Assembly: GCA_963697285.1 (NCBI GenBank)
Contig: CAVONI010000015.1
Coordinates: 1-64,000 of the forward strand
Length of the DNA: 64,000 nucleotides
Direction of reading: 5' to 3'
Source of the DNA: JAEUQQ01 sp963697285
GTDB lineage: Bacteria; Acidobacteriota; Vicinamibacteria; Vicinamibacterales; JAFNAJ01
Shown: in pieces, positions 9,833 through 18,047 of the stretch
How positions within the stretch are numbered: the first letter of the stretch is position 1
Layout of the letters: each line of letters starts with the position of its first letter
Notes under the pieces: generated by a model
What the model saw: only the letters and a program-made list of their open reading frames with translations
Told to the model about the DNA's origin: nothing
Database searches by the model: none
Translations under genes and position numbers: made by a program

Positions 9833-11563
9833 ATGAAAGTCATCATTGTTGGCGGAGTGGCGGGTGGGGCCTCGTGCGCGGCGCGTCTGCGTCGGCTGGA
9901 CGAAACCGCCGAGATCCTGATGGTCGAAAAGGGGCCGTACGTCTCGTACGCGAATTGCGGGCTTCCCTACCATGTCTCCGGCGTGATTCCCAACGAGTCG
10001 AGCCTGCTGGTCGCCAGCGAGCAATTGTTTCGCGAGCAGTTTGCGATCGACGTGCGGACCAACTGCGAGGCCATCGCGATCTCGCCGGCGGCACGAACCG
10101 TCGACCTGCGCAATGTCGTGACCGGTGAGGTCACGACCGAGCACTACGACCGGCTGGTGCTGTCGCCGGGAGCCGCCTCGATCCGTCCGCCCCTGCCGGG
10201 CATCGATCTGCCGGGGATCTTCCAGGTGCGAACGGTGCCCGATGCGCGAACGGTTCGCGCGTGGGTCGAACGAGGGTCGTCGTTCCTGACCGGCATGTAC
10301 AAGTACGGTGGCATCCAGTTCGCGAGGCCCGTGCGCCGGGCCGTCGTGATCGGCGGCGGGTTCATCGGCCTCGAGATGTCCGAGAACCTGGCCCACGCCG
10401 GGTTCGACGTGACGCTCGTCGAGATGCTCGACCAGGTCCTGGCCCCGCTCGACCCGGAGGTTGCCGGCATGGTCGAGGGCCACCTGACACGGCACGGCAT
10501 CCACCTGGCGCTCGGAGACGGCGTGGCCGGCTTCACGCAGGTTGACGACGGCGGCCTCGAGGTCCACACGAAGTCCGGGAAGACGTATCCGGCCGACATC
10601 GTGATCCTCGCGCTCGGCGTGCGGCCCGATACGACGCTCGCCAGGGCGGCGGGCCTGACGATCGGCGAACGCGGGGGCATCCGCGTCGACGAGCACATGC
10701 GCACGAGCGACCCCGACATCTTCGCCGTCGGCGACGCGATCGAAGTCAAGGACACCGTGACCGGCGAGTGGGGCCTGGTGGCGCTCGCGGGTCCGGCGAA
10801 CCGGCAGGGCCGGATCGCGGCCGACGTGATTGCCGGTCGCACGTCGCACTTCCGCGGCACGCAAGGCACGTCGATCATCGGGTTGTTCGGCGGCGCCGCG
10901 GCGTGGACCGGCGTCAGCGAGAAGACGCTCACGAGGCTCGGCGACCGCGACTTCCAGAAGGTCTACATCTTCCCGAACTCGCACGCCGGCTACTACCCGG
11001 GCGCGAAGATGATCGGGATGAAGGTCATCTTCCGGCCGTCCGACGGCCGTCTGCTCGGGGCGCAGGCGCTCGGCGAGGATGGCCCGGCGGTCGACAAGCG
11101 GATCAGCGCCCTGGCCGTGGCCCTGCAGATGGGCGCCACGATCTACGACCTCGAGGAAGCCGAGTTGTGCTACGCCCCCCAGTTCGGCAGCGCGAAGGAT
11201 CCGCTCAACTTCGCGGGAATGGTTGCCGCGAACATCCTCCGTGGCGACATGCCCGTCACGCACTGGGATTCGACCGGCAGCGACTTCCTCCTGGACGTGC
11301 GCGAGCCGGTGGAACTGGCCGTGGAGCGCGTGCCGGGCGCGGTCAACATCCCGATGGGTCAGCTCCGTGCGCGCCTCGGCGAACTGCCCCGCGACCGCGA
11401 CATCCTCGTCGTCTGCCGTTCGGCCCAGCGCGCGTACTACGCCACGCGGATCCTGTTGCAGCACGGGTTCAAGGCACGAACGCTGTCGGGCGGCACGCTC
11501 GCGCGAATGATGTTCATGGTGGCGCCTGACGCCCAGGAAGCGACTGCTGCTGCCATCAGGTGA
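9833..11563 (+). CDS. CoA-disulfide reductase-like flavoprotein with rhodanese domain
   Basis: 576 residues. The N-terminal FAD domain starts with VIIVGGVAGGASCAARLRR, and SYANCGLPY carries the redox cysteine Cys42 that distinguishes CoA-disulfide/persulfide reductases and NADH oxidases of this group. A second GxGxxG (VIGGGFIGLE, about 168) binds NAD(P)H. A dimerisation domain follows, then a C-terminal rhodanese domain (about 480-560) with the active Cys528 in VVCRSAQRAY. Fusions of this kind reduce CoA disulfide, CoA persulfide or polysulfide. GGAGGGAAGACAG precedes the ATG. A second, free-standing rhodanese with the same promoter module lies 2.6 kb downstream. Confidence 0.88.
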   Translation: MKVIIVGGVAGGASCAARLRRLDETAEILMVEKGPYVSYANCGLPYHVSGVIPNESSLLVASEQLFREQFAIDVRTNCEAIAISPAARTVDLRNVVTGEVTTEHYDRLVLSPGAASIRPPLPGIDLPGIFQVRTVPDARTVRAWVERGSSFLTGMYKYGGIQFARPVRRAVVIGGGFIGLEMSENLAHAGFDVTLVEMLDQVLAPLDPEVAGMVEGHLTRHGIHLALGDGVAGFTQVDDGGLEVHTKSGKTYPADIVILALGVRPDTTLARAAGLTIGERGGIRVDEHMRTSDPDIFAVGDAIEVKDTVTGEWGLVALAGPANRQGRIAADVIAGRTSHFRGTQGTSIIGLFGGAAAWTGVSEKTLTRLGDRDFQKVYIFPNSHAGYYPGAKMIGMKVIFRPSDGRLLGAQALGEDGPAVDKRISALAVALQMGATIYDLEEAELCYAPQFGSAKDPLNFAGMVAANILRGDMPVTHWDSTGSDFLLDVREPVELAVERVPGAVNIPMGQLRARLGELPRDRDILVVCRSAQRAYYATRILLQHGFKARTLSGGTLARMMFMVAPDAQEATAAAIR

Positions 11564-11640
11564 CGCACGACGTCCGGCGTGTGGTTGCGGCACGGTGCGC
11601 CGTGTCGCTCGGTTCATGGTGAGAAGAAAGAGAGAATGGA

Positions 11641-12471
11641 ATGGCCGTGCAGGTGTCAACACGTTTCGCGCTGGGGTTCGGTGTCGCCGGGTTCCTGTTC
11701 CTTGCCTCAACGGCGTCCGTGATCGCCCAGACGAAGCCGGGGGAGGCTCCCGCGACGCCCCCCTCGTCTGTCGAGGCCGAGGCCAACAACCCGTTGGCCA
11801 AGTTCCAGGCGTTCAACGTGCACAACTACTACACCCCCGCGCTGTCGGAGGCCGACGGCCAGAACGCCGACACGATGTGGGTGCGGTACGCGCAGCCGTT
11901 CGGGAAGTGGCTGTTCCGCGCATCGCTGCCCGTGTCGCGGGTTCCGACGGGCGTCGGCACGACGGCGTCGGGGCTTGGCGACTTCAGCGCGTTCGCCGCC
12001 TACCTGTTCGACACCGGCAATCCGGCGGTGAGCGTTGGCCTCGGGCCCCAGTTCACCGTGCCGACCGCCAGTGACGACGCGACAGGGGGCGGCAAGTGGC
12101 AGGGCGGCTTCGCCGCGACCTTCTTCAACTCGACGTCGAAGGCGATGCAGTGGGGGGGACTCGTCACCTGGCAGAAGGACTTCGCTGGCGACGACGACCG
12201 CGCGGCAACGAACGTGCTCGCGATTCAGCCCTTCTACTTCGTGCAACTTGGGCAGGGGCTGTACGTGCGGGGGGCGGCGGTCGCGGTCTTCAATCTCGAG
12301 ACCAACGCCTACAACGTGCCGCTGGGGCTGGGCCTCGGCAAGGTCGTCCCCGCGGGCAACAAGGTCTTCAACATCTGGATCGAACCCCAGTACACGGTCC
12401 TGTCGCGCGGCGCCTTGCAGCCGGAGTTGCAGATCTTCGTCGGGCTCAACACGCAGTTCCTGAAGAAGTAG
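11641..12471 (+). CDS. Outer-membrane beta-barrel protein, phenol-MetA-like
   Basis: 276 residues with a signal peptide (cleavage near AQTKPG, about 30) and a mature chain of amphipathic strands ending in Phe-Leu-Lys-Lys. The pattern resembles the MetA-pathway/transporter family of small outer-membrane barrels, but I cannot assign a substrate. It follows the flavoprotein gene after 77 bases on the same strand and has no module of its own, so it may belong to the PPK2 operon. The ATG follows a GA-rich ribosome site. Confidence 0.6.
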   Translation: MAVQVSTRFALGFGVAGFLFLASTASVIAQTKPGEAPATPPSSVEAEANNPLAKFQAFNVHNYYTPALSEADGQNADTMWVRYAQPFGKWLFRASLPVSRVPTGVGTTASGLGDFSAFAAYLFDTGNPAVSVGLGPQFTVPTASDDATGGGKWQGGFAATFFNSTSKAMQWGGLVTWQKDFAGDDDRAATNVLAIQPFYFVQLGQGLYVRGAAVAVFNLETNAYNVPLGLGLGKVVPAGNKVFNIWIEPQYTVLSRGALQPELQIFVGLNTQFLKK

Positions 12472-12498
12472 CCGAACGGGCGCCGTGGCGAGGGTTGG

Positions 12499-13269
12499 TC
12501 AGTGCTCGGCGGCGCCCTGTTCGAGGAGCGACAGCACCAGCAGCAGGGCGGTGTAGACCGTCGCGCCAGTCAGGAACGACCAGAACCGACCCTCCCGCTC
12601 GCGTGGAAGCTCGGCGATCGACGAGTTGACGATGACCCCACCGGCCACGACGGCCACCAGGTTCGCCAGGATCGACGTGGGGACGTCGAGGACCAGGCCG
12701 GAGGCCCAGCCCGCCAGGGAGGCCAGCGCCAGCAGGTAGGCGCCGCGACGGTCGTACGTCGCCTGGTAATGGCTGCTCAGGCCGCAGGCGATCGGGAAGA
12801 TGTGCATGCCCATGGCGACCCCGTACAGGCACAAGGCAAGCGTATGGTGCCCGTTCCAGACCATGAGGTACGTCAGCAGCCAGGTATACAGCGCGAACCC
12901 GCCGATGTGCACCCACGCCTGCCATGGGGCCGTTTCGCCGTGGCCACCCGCGTGGTGCTCCTGGTCTCGTCGCGGACCGGCCGCCATCGTCTCGAGGCAG
13001 TAGAAGGCGAGGAAGCCGGCCATGGCCCACAGGTACACGCTGTATTCGGGAAACACCCGGTGGAAGTCGTCCGACGACTGCGCCGTGATGTCGCGCATCC
13101 TGCCCAGGGCGGGCATCACGTGCACGAACGTGTAGGCCACGGCGATGCCGGCAGCGAACGAGAGGAATCGCCGGCGGCCCGGTTGGCCGGGCCGGAACGC
13201 CAGCCGGCCGCCGAACAGGAAGATGGCGGCGAACAGGAGGGCGATGATCAGTGACGTCACGACCGTCAT
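12499..13269 (-). CDS. Multi-pass membrane protein, ZIP-like
   Basis: 256 residues with about eight predicted membrane helices. A His-rich loop (DQEHHAGGHGE) in the middle and polar helices with MHIFPIACGLSSHY recall ZIP-type metal transporters, but the classic ZIP signature is not clean, so the assignment is tentative. The start overlaps the stop of the BASS transporter by four bases (ATGA), so it is the third gene of the rhodanese-BASS-ZIP-like operon. Confidence 0.55.
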   Translation of the reverse strand: MTVVTSLIIALLFAAIFLFGGRLAFRPGQPGRRRFLSFAAGIAVAYTFVHVMPALGRMRDITAQSSDDFHRVFPEYSVYLWAMAGFLAFYCLETMAAGPRRDQEHHAGGHGETAPWQAWVHIGGFALYTWLLTYLMVWNGHHTLALCLYGVAMGMHIFPIACGLSSHYQATYDRRGAYLLALASLAGWASGLVLDVPTSILANLVAVVAGGVIVNSSIAELPREREGRFWSFLTGATVYTALLLVLSLLEQGAAEH

Positions 13270-14132
13270 GCCGCAGCTCCCACCGCGGGCTTGTCGGCCA
13301 GCCTGCCGAAGATGGGCGCCACGGTCATGAGGGCGACGACCACGTGCAGCGGGACCACCAGCACGACCACCAGGAGCATCCCCGCGGGCGGGTTCGTGAT
13401 GCCGAAGAACGCCACGAACGCCGCCGAGATGTTGCGCGAACTCATCCCCAGGGCCATGACGCTGCGTTGATTCTGTTTCAGGCCGAAGCCGATCACATAC
13501 GGCAACACCGCCATCACGACCATGAACACCACCACGGCTCCCGGGGCAAAGCTGCCAATCGTGCTGATCATGTCCTTGCCGTAGATATAGAGGGTCGTCA
13601 CCAGGCAGAGCAGCAGCCAGACGCCACTGGTCTTCTTGACCCACGGGAAGATCCTGATGGCCACCGCCGGCCAGAAGAACCGGATCGCCACGCCGATCAG
13701 CATCGGCGTCAGCACCATGATGATGAGCGGTTTCGCGAGCGGCCACGCGCTCACCTCGAGCCCCGTGATCAGCAGCGGCGCCAGCAGCGGGATCAAGGCG
13801 ACCGTGAGGACCGTCACCAGCAGCACATAGGCTGCAGCGAAGGTCATGTCACCGCGGGCCTTGCTCGCCGCCAGCGGCAGGAACGGCGCGATTGGTGACA
13901 GGCTGCACAACATCAGGCCGGCGGCATGTCCGTCCGACAGCGGAAGGACCATGGTGATCAGCCAGGCGAGCGCCGGCCCGACGACCCACCCCCAGAGGAT
14001 GGCCGGCCCGACGAGCCTGGGGCTCCGCAGCCACCTGAGCGCCTCTTTCAGATTGCATTCGAGGCCGCCGGCCAGCAGGCCCGACACGGTGAAGACCACC
14101 ACCGTAAGGTTGAACCACGCTGTAAGAGTCAT
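13266..14132 (-). CDS. BASS-family (bile acid:sodium symporter-like) transporter
   Basis: 288 residues with nine or ten membrane helices. SLSPIAPFLPLAASKARGD and GMSSRNISAAFVAFFG match the two crossover motifs of the bile acid:Na+ symporter family. Bacterial members carry organic anions such as pyruvate or pantoate. It lies between a rhodanese (60 bases upstream) and the ZIP-like gene (ATGA overlap). The rhodanese link suggests a small sulfur-containing or organic acid substrate, which is inference. Confidence 0.75.
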   Translation of the reverse strand: MTLTAWFNLTVVVFTVSGLLAGGLECNLKEALRWLRSPRLVGPAILWGWVVGPALAWLITMVLPLSDGHAAGLMLCSLSPIAPFLPLAASKARGDMTFAAAYVLLVTVLTVALIPLLAPLLITGLEVSAWPLAKPLIIMVLTPMLIGVAIRFFWPAVAIRIFPWVKKTSGVWLLLCLVTTLYIYGKDMISTIGSFAPGAVVVFMVVMAVLPYVIGFGLKQNQRSVMALGMSSRNISAAFVAFFGITNPPAGMLLVVVLVVPLHVVVALMTVAPIFGRLADKPAVGAAA

Positions 14133-14192
14133 TTCGTGTTGCCTTTCACATCAACGATTGCGGCGGTCAGGGTTCGTTTCAGCACGCCCGGT

Positions 14193-14712
14193 CTACCCGG
14201 CCCTGGGCAGCACCAGCCGGTCGGGCGTCAGCTCGTACGTCCAGGGGCACCCGGAGTTCTTCCAGCCGTTCTTCAGCCGCTGGCCGAGAAAGAGGCTGTC
14301 GGGCTCCTTGACCGCATCTCCCTCCATGCCATCGACGATGTTGTAGACGTGCGTGAACCCGGCCCTGGCAAGCATGTTGACGGCGATCGCACTGCGACCG
14401 CCCGACCGGCACATCGCGAGGATCGTGTCGTCGGGCTTCGCCACCTCGCTGACGCGGGCCACGAAATCCGGGAGGGGCCTCATGGGGAACTGCTGCTTGC
14501 AAGGCGTCCCATGCATACACCTGCACGGCGACGGGAATCTTCCAGGCCATGGCCGGATGTCCGACAAAGAGATACTCCTCGGGCGTGCGGACGTCGAGGA
14601 TCATCACCTGCTCCGGATCGGCCTGCCACTTCTCGTAGGCCTCCTTCGCCGTCACATAGAGCCCAAGCACCGTCTGTTTCCCCGCGGGGAGGTTCGCGCC
14701 GAGTTCAGCCAT
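14193..14712 (-). CDS. Rhodanese-domain sulfurtransferase (frameshifted at ~14500)
   Basis: About 172 residues without a signal peptide. MILDVRTPEEYLFVGHPAMA begins the rhodanese fold and ILAMCRSGGRSA holds the catalytic cysteine loop. The last 25 residues (GCPWTYELTPDRLVLP) form an extension. The reading frame changes after YAWDAL; one extra base near 14499-14502 explains it and the rest reads on to the stop at 14193. It is the first gene of an operon with a BASS transporter and a ZIP-like protein, under the inverted promoter module copy 4. The ATG at 14712 follows a purine-rich GAAAGGAA site. Confidence 0.78.
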
Positions 14713-14799
14713 GTCCAGTTCCTTTCGCCCTTCGCGACACGGCTGTCTGCCTGTGTGAGCGCGCCGACGCAGGGGTGCCTGGCGGCTTCGTGGGCGTCG

Positions 14800-14871
14800 T
14801 GAGGATGCTAGCGGGGATGCGTCGGGCTGTAACCTCGGAATACTACGGGGCTCGGAGCGGGAATTTACGAG
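14800..14871 (-). promoter_or_regulatory. Tandem-repeat promoter module, copy 4 (inverted)
   Basis: On the minus strand CGTAAATTC (14869) and CGTAGTATTCCGAGGTTACAG (from 14847) are 22 bases apart, and CTAGCATCC follows at 14811. It drives the rhodanese operon and stands back to back with copy 3. Confidence 0.55.
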
Positions 14872-14937
14872 TGCCCGATCCGCGGCTCCTGTCGTCGGCG
14901 TCCCGGGCGTCAACTCCGCGTGGACGGACGTCGCGAC

Positions 14938-15008
14938 CCCCGTAATTTCCAAGGGCCGAACCCGTAGTATCCCGAGGTCACAGGCCTCGGATTCTCGACT
15001 ACCCTCCA
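14938..15008 (+). promoter_or_regulatory. Tandem-repeat promoter module, copy 3
   Basis: CGTAATTTCC (14941) and CGTAGTATCCCGAGGTCACAG (from 14963) are 22 bases apart, with CTACCCTCC near 14999 as the -10-like element. It serves the lone receiver and the outer-membrane protein that follows. With copy 4 it fills most of the 359-base gap 14713-15071. Confidence 0.55.
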
Positions 15009-15071
15009 CTCGACGCCGTGTGTTGACAGGTCATCGCGACGAACGGCGTCGTTGGAGCCGAACGCATCTCC

Positions 15072-15479
15072 ATGCCGCACACGCCTCCCAGTTGTGTCCT
15101 GCTCGCAGACCGGCACCACGGTCTCGCAGAAGGCGTACGAGGACTGCTCGAGGCCGCGTTCGGGACGGTCGTCATGGTGGCCGACGAGGCGTCGCTGATC
15201 GAGGGCGCGGCGCGGCTGCAGCCGGATGTGGCCATCGTGGATCTGTCGCTGGCACACGACTGCGGCCTGGGCTGGCTGCGAGCGGTGCGGGAGCGTTGCC
15301 CGGGTCTCAAGGTCATCGTCCTCAGCGTCCACGACGAGCAGAGCGTGCGCCGGGCTGCGATGGCCGCCGGCGCCGACGCGTTCGTCCTGAAACGTGACAT
15401 TGCGACCGACTTGCTGCGCGCCGTCGACTTCGTTCGCGGAGTCGGGCAGGCTGGCGCGTCGACGCGCGAGCCGACGTGA
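15072..15479 (+). CDS. Stand-alone response-regulator receiver domain
   Basis: 135 residues, only a CheY-like receiver with no output domain. Phospho-acceptor Asp57 (VAIVDLSL), Ser/Thr position in VIVLSVHD and Lys in FVLKRD are present. The usual acidic pair is LADRHH here, so one of the two Mg-binding acids is replaced by Arg, which may slow or change phosphorylation. It could act as a phosphate sink or a protein-protein switch for the kinase at 6.2 kb, and it shares that island's promoter module. The next gene overlaps its stop (GTGA). Confidence 0.8.
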   Translation: MPHTPPSCVLLADRHHGLAEGVRGLLEAAFGTVVMVADEASLIEGAARLQPDVAIVDLSLAHDCGLGWLRAVRERCPGLKVIVLSVHDEQSVRRAAMAAGADAFVLKRDIATDLLRAVDFVRGVGQAGASTREPT

Positions 15480-16261
15480 GCTCGCTCGGACTCGTCATGA
15501 ACTCCAGGCACAGGCTCGCCCTGCTCGTCACCGTGTTGCACGTGCTCGCGGTGTGCCCGGCAGATGCGCAATCCAATCTCCAGCTGTGGGGCAACCTGAC
15601 CCTCGACTGGGTGAAGAGCGAACGCCTGGTGTACGAGATCGATCTCGAGCCCAAGGGGTTGCTGGCGGCGCCTGCAGGCGAGCCCGACTGGCGGAACATC
15701 GACCTGACGACGAACGTGGAGTACTCGCCGAAAGGCTGGCTCGACCTGGTCGCCGAAGTCACCGGCGGGTATACGAAGCAGACCGATGATGTGAACTCGA
15801 CCGAGGTCACGCCTCGCGTGGGCGTGCGCTTCCACCTGTTCTCACGTGACCGGCCCAGGGTCGTCCGCGGGCGCGAGCGCCCTGCGAAGCGTCGCATCGT
15901 GGTGCGCGACCTGGTGCGGGTCGAGTCGAGAAACTTCTTCTACAGCGGTGCAGGGAGCGGGTCGGACTCGTCGGTGCGTTTCAGGAACCGTGTCGAATTC
16001 CTGGTTGCGCTGAACAGGGAGAAGATCACGGAGGACGGCGCCAGGTACCTGCTCGCCGACTGGGAGTGGTTCATCCCCCTGGACGAGCCCGAGGAGCGCT
16101 TCGCGAACAGGCAGCGCATCCGGACCGGCTTCGGGTACCGCCACAGCTTCGCCTGGCGGTTCGAGGCGCTCTACATGTGGACGCGATCGCGAAACACGAT
16201 CGATGAAGGGTTCAGTACCTCTGACAACATCATCAACATCCGCGTGAAGCGGCTGTTCTGA
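15476..16261 (+). CDS. Outer-membrane protein, DUF2490-like
   Basis: 261 residues from the overlapping GTG, or 254 from the ATG at 15497, which gives a tidier signal peptide (MNSRHRLALLVTVLHVL, cleavage after DAQ). The mature chain is a series of short amphipathic strands ending in Phe, as in DUF2490-type barrels (LQLWGNLTLDW at the start, FGYRHSFAWRFEALYMW near the end). Its function is unknown. It is translationally coupled to the receiver and under promoter module copy 3. Confidence 0.6.
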   Translation: MSSLGLVMNSRHRLALLVTVLHVLAVCPADAQSNLQLWGNLTLDWVKSERLVYEIDLEPKGLLAAPAGEPDWRNIDLTTNVEYSPKGWLDLVAEVTGGYTKQTDDVNSTEVTPRVGVRFHLFSRDRPRVVRGRERPAKRRIVVRDLVRVESRNFFYSGAGSGSDSSVRFRNRVEFLVALNREKITEDGARYLLADWEWFIPLDEPEERFANRQRIRTGFGYRHSFAWRFEALYMWTRSRNTIDEGFSTSDNIINIRVKRLF

Positions 16262-16277
16262 CGAGGCCGCGCCGCGC

Positions 16278-16293
16278 GACTGACAGGTCAGTC
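16278..16293. terminator. Hairpin between convergent genes
   Basis: GACTGAC-AG-GTCAGTC is a perfect 7-base-pair inverted repeat in the 55-base gap between two convergent genes. There is no T-tract, so a bidirectional terminator is only a possibility. Confidence 0.3.
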
Positions 16294-16316
16294 GGCAACG
16301 GGTGGCGGGCCCTGGC

Positions 16317-16832
16317 TCACGAACCGGCGCGCGTCCACGAGGCCACCGCCAGGACGCGCCCCGATGCGTCCTTGGCCGTGATGTCGAGGCGATTCCCGTC
16401 GATGCGGTACTCGCGGGCGGCGCTCACGTTGACGCTCGACGGGACATTGCCCGTGCCTTCGAGATCGAGGAGCCGCAGTTGCTGCTTCGCCGCGTCGATG
16501 ACTGCCCGTCCCTTGTAGTTCAGGAACGCCCCCGACTGCCGCGCACGCTCGTCGCCGCCTTCGACCGTGCCCTGGATGGTGAGGTTGCCGTACTCGTCGT
16601 AGGTCAACTTCGCCGCAGCGGGTACCGACACCGCGGCCCCGGCGGCATCGTGCACCGTGTACGAGGCCAGGATCCATGTGCCGGCGAGCTGGCGCCTGGC
16701 GGCCTCCAGCGAACCGGCGCCCGTGTCGACAGGTCCCATCTCGACGGGGCGCACGCGCGCACGCGGAGCCTCGGCACAGCCGACGAGCGTTGTAAGCAGG
16801 ACCGCGATAAGCAGGCGGGGTGTGGCAGTCAT
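16317..16832 (-). CDS. Small lipoprotein of unknown function
   Basis: 171 residues with a lipoprotein signal (LLTTLVGC lipobox, lipidated Cys19), then a short linker and one compact domain starting LAGTWILASYTVHDAAG. The beginning (L-x-G-T-W) and the strand pattern recall lipocalin-like folds, but I cannot confirm this. It stands alone, convergent with the outer-membrane gene before it. No operator is recognised. Confidence 0.6.
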   Translation of the reverse strand: MTATPRLLIAVLLTTLVGCAEAPRARVRPVEMGPVDTGAGSLEAARRQLAGTWILASYTVHDAAGAAVSVPAAAKLTYDEYGNLTIQGTVEGGDERARQSGAFLNYKGRAVIDAAKQQLRLLDLEGTGNVPSSVNVSAAREYRIDGNRLDITAKDASGRVLAVASWTRAGS

Positions 16833-17007
16833 GGGCTGAACCTCACGCCGTGTCTCTTGACTCCGGCTGTGCGAAATCGGCAGGCGAACGACTGCGCGAT
16901 TCTATACGAACCGCGACCACCCCGGCGGCGCGGAAGGCCTGGCCGCGCCATGCGCGGCGAGCCGGCGGGACACGCAGGTCCCACCGGCTCCGCGCGGAGG
17001 CCGTCAG

Positions 17008-18045
17008 CTACGGCTTGGCGGCGTAGGGGTTTCCGCCAAGCGCGTTGGAGATGTCGGCGATCGCCTTCTGTGCGCGGACGCTGTTGCCGGCATCGTCGAG
17101 CGGGGGCGAGATCACGGCGATGCCGAACTTGCCGGGCGAAACGGCGATGATGCCGCCGCCCACCCCGCTCTTGGCGGGCAGGCCGGTCGCGTACAACCAC
17201 TTGCCAGAGTCGTCGTAGAGGCCGGCGGTGGCCATCACGGCCAGCACGCCCGGCACCTTGGCGGCGTCGAGCACCTGCTTGCCGGTCATCGGGTTCTTCC
17301 CGCCGATGGCCAGCGTGGCCGCCATGCTGGCAAGGTCCTTCGCGTTGACGCCGATCGAGCACTGGCGCGTGTAGAGGTCGACGGCCTGCTGCCAGTTGTC
17401 CTTGATGTAGCCGTAGGCCAGCATCAGCGCGCCGATGGCCTGGTTGCGCTGGTTGGTGTCGGCCTCCGACTTGTAGACGTCCTGGAGCACGCGCAGTTGC
17501 CGACCGGCCGCGTCGTTGTGGAACCCGATGATCTTCTTCCACACGTCGTCGGCCGTGGCGCCCTTGACCATGCTGGTGGCCGAGATGGCGCCGGGGTTGA
17601 CGAGCGGGTTCATCTCGGGGGCGCCGGTGCCGACCACGGCGCGGACGCCCTCGATCGCGATGATGGAGTTGAAGCGCGCGCCGGTCGCGTCCACCCCGAT
17701 CCGCTTCGCCACCGAGTCGAGGCCCTGTTCCTGGATCACCTGGGCCATCGTGAACACCTTGGAGATCGACTGGATCGACACCTCGGTCGTCACGTCGCCC
17801 GCGGTGTAGACCTTGCCGTCGGCGGTCACCACCGCGATGCCGAACAGGTTCGGGTCGACCTTGGCGAGGGCGGGGATGTAGTCGGCGTTCTTGCCTTCCT
17901 GCAGGCCTTTGTACTTCGCATAGGCGGCGTCCACTGCGGCCTGGACGCTGGGGCCGGCCTGCGCCTGGATGCGGGGGGTGGCTGCCGCCGCGACGGCGAG
18001 TGCAACCACGGCGGTGACGATCGAGGCATGAGTCGTGCGGCGCAT
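17008..18045 (-). CDS. glsA: Exported glutaminase
   Basis: 345 residues of the serine-dependent, beta-lactamase-fold glutaminase family: glutamine to glutamate and ammonia. VSIQSISKVFTMAQ contains the catalytic Ser-x-x-Lys, MNPLVNPGAISAT and KSGVGGGIIAVSPGKFGIAV are family blocks. Unlike the usual cytosolic GlsA it begins with a signal peptide (MRRTTHASIVTAVVALAVA, cleavage near IQAQA), so it should work in the periplasm. The start lies two bases after the DcaP stop, behind a GGAGG site, so both are translated together. As the last gene of the operon it suggests uptake and breakdown of amide- or peptide-derived nitrogen. Confidence 0.88.
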   Translation of the reverse strand: MRRTTHASIVTAVVALAVAAAATPRIQAQAGPSVQAAVDAAYAKYKGLQEGKNADYIPALAKVDPNLFGIAVVTADGKVYTAGDVTTEVSIQSISKVFTMAQVIQEQGLDSVAKRIGVDATGARFNSIIAIEGVRAVVGTGAPEMNPLVNPGAISATSMVKGATADDVWKKIIGFHNDAAGRQLRVLQDVYKSEADTNQRNQAIGALMLAYGYIKDNWQQAVDLYTRQCSIGVNAKDLASMAATLAIGGKNPMTGKQVLDAAKVPGVLAVMATAGLYDDSGKWLYATGLPAKSGVGGGIIAVSPGKFGIAVISPPLDDAGNSVRAQKAIADISNALGGNPYAAKP

Positions 18046-18047
18046 CG

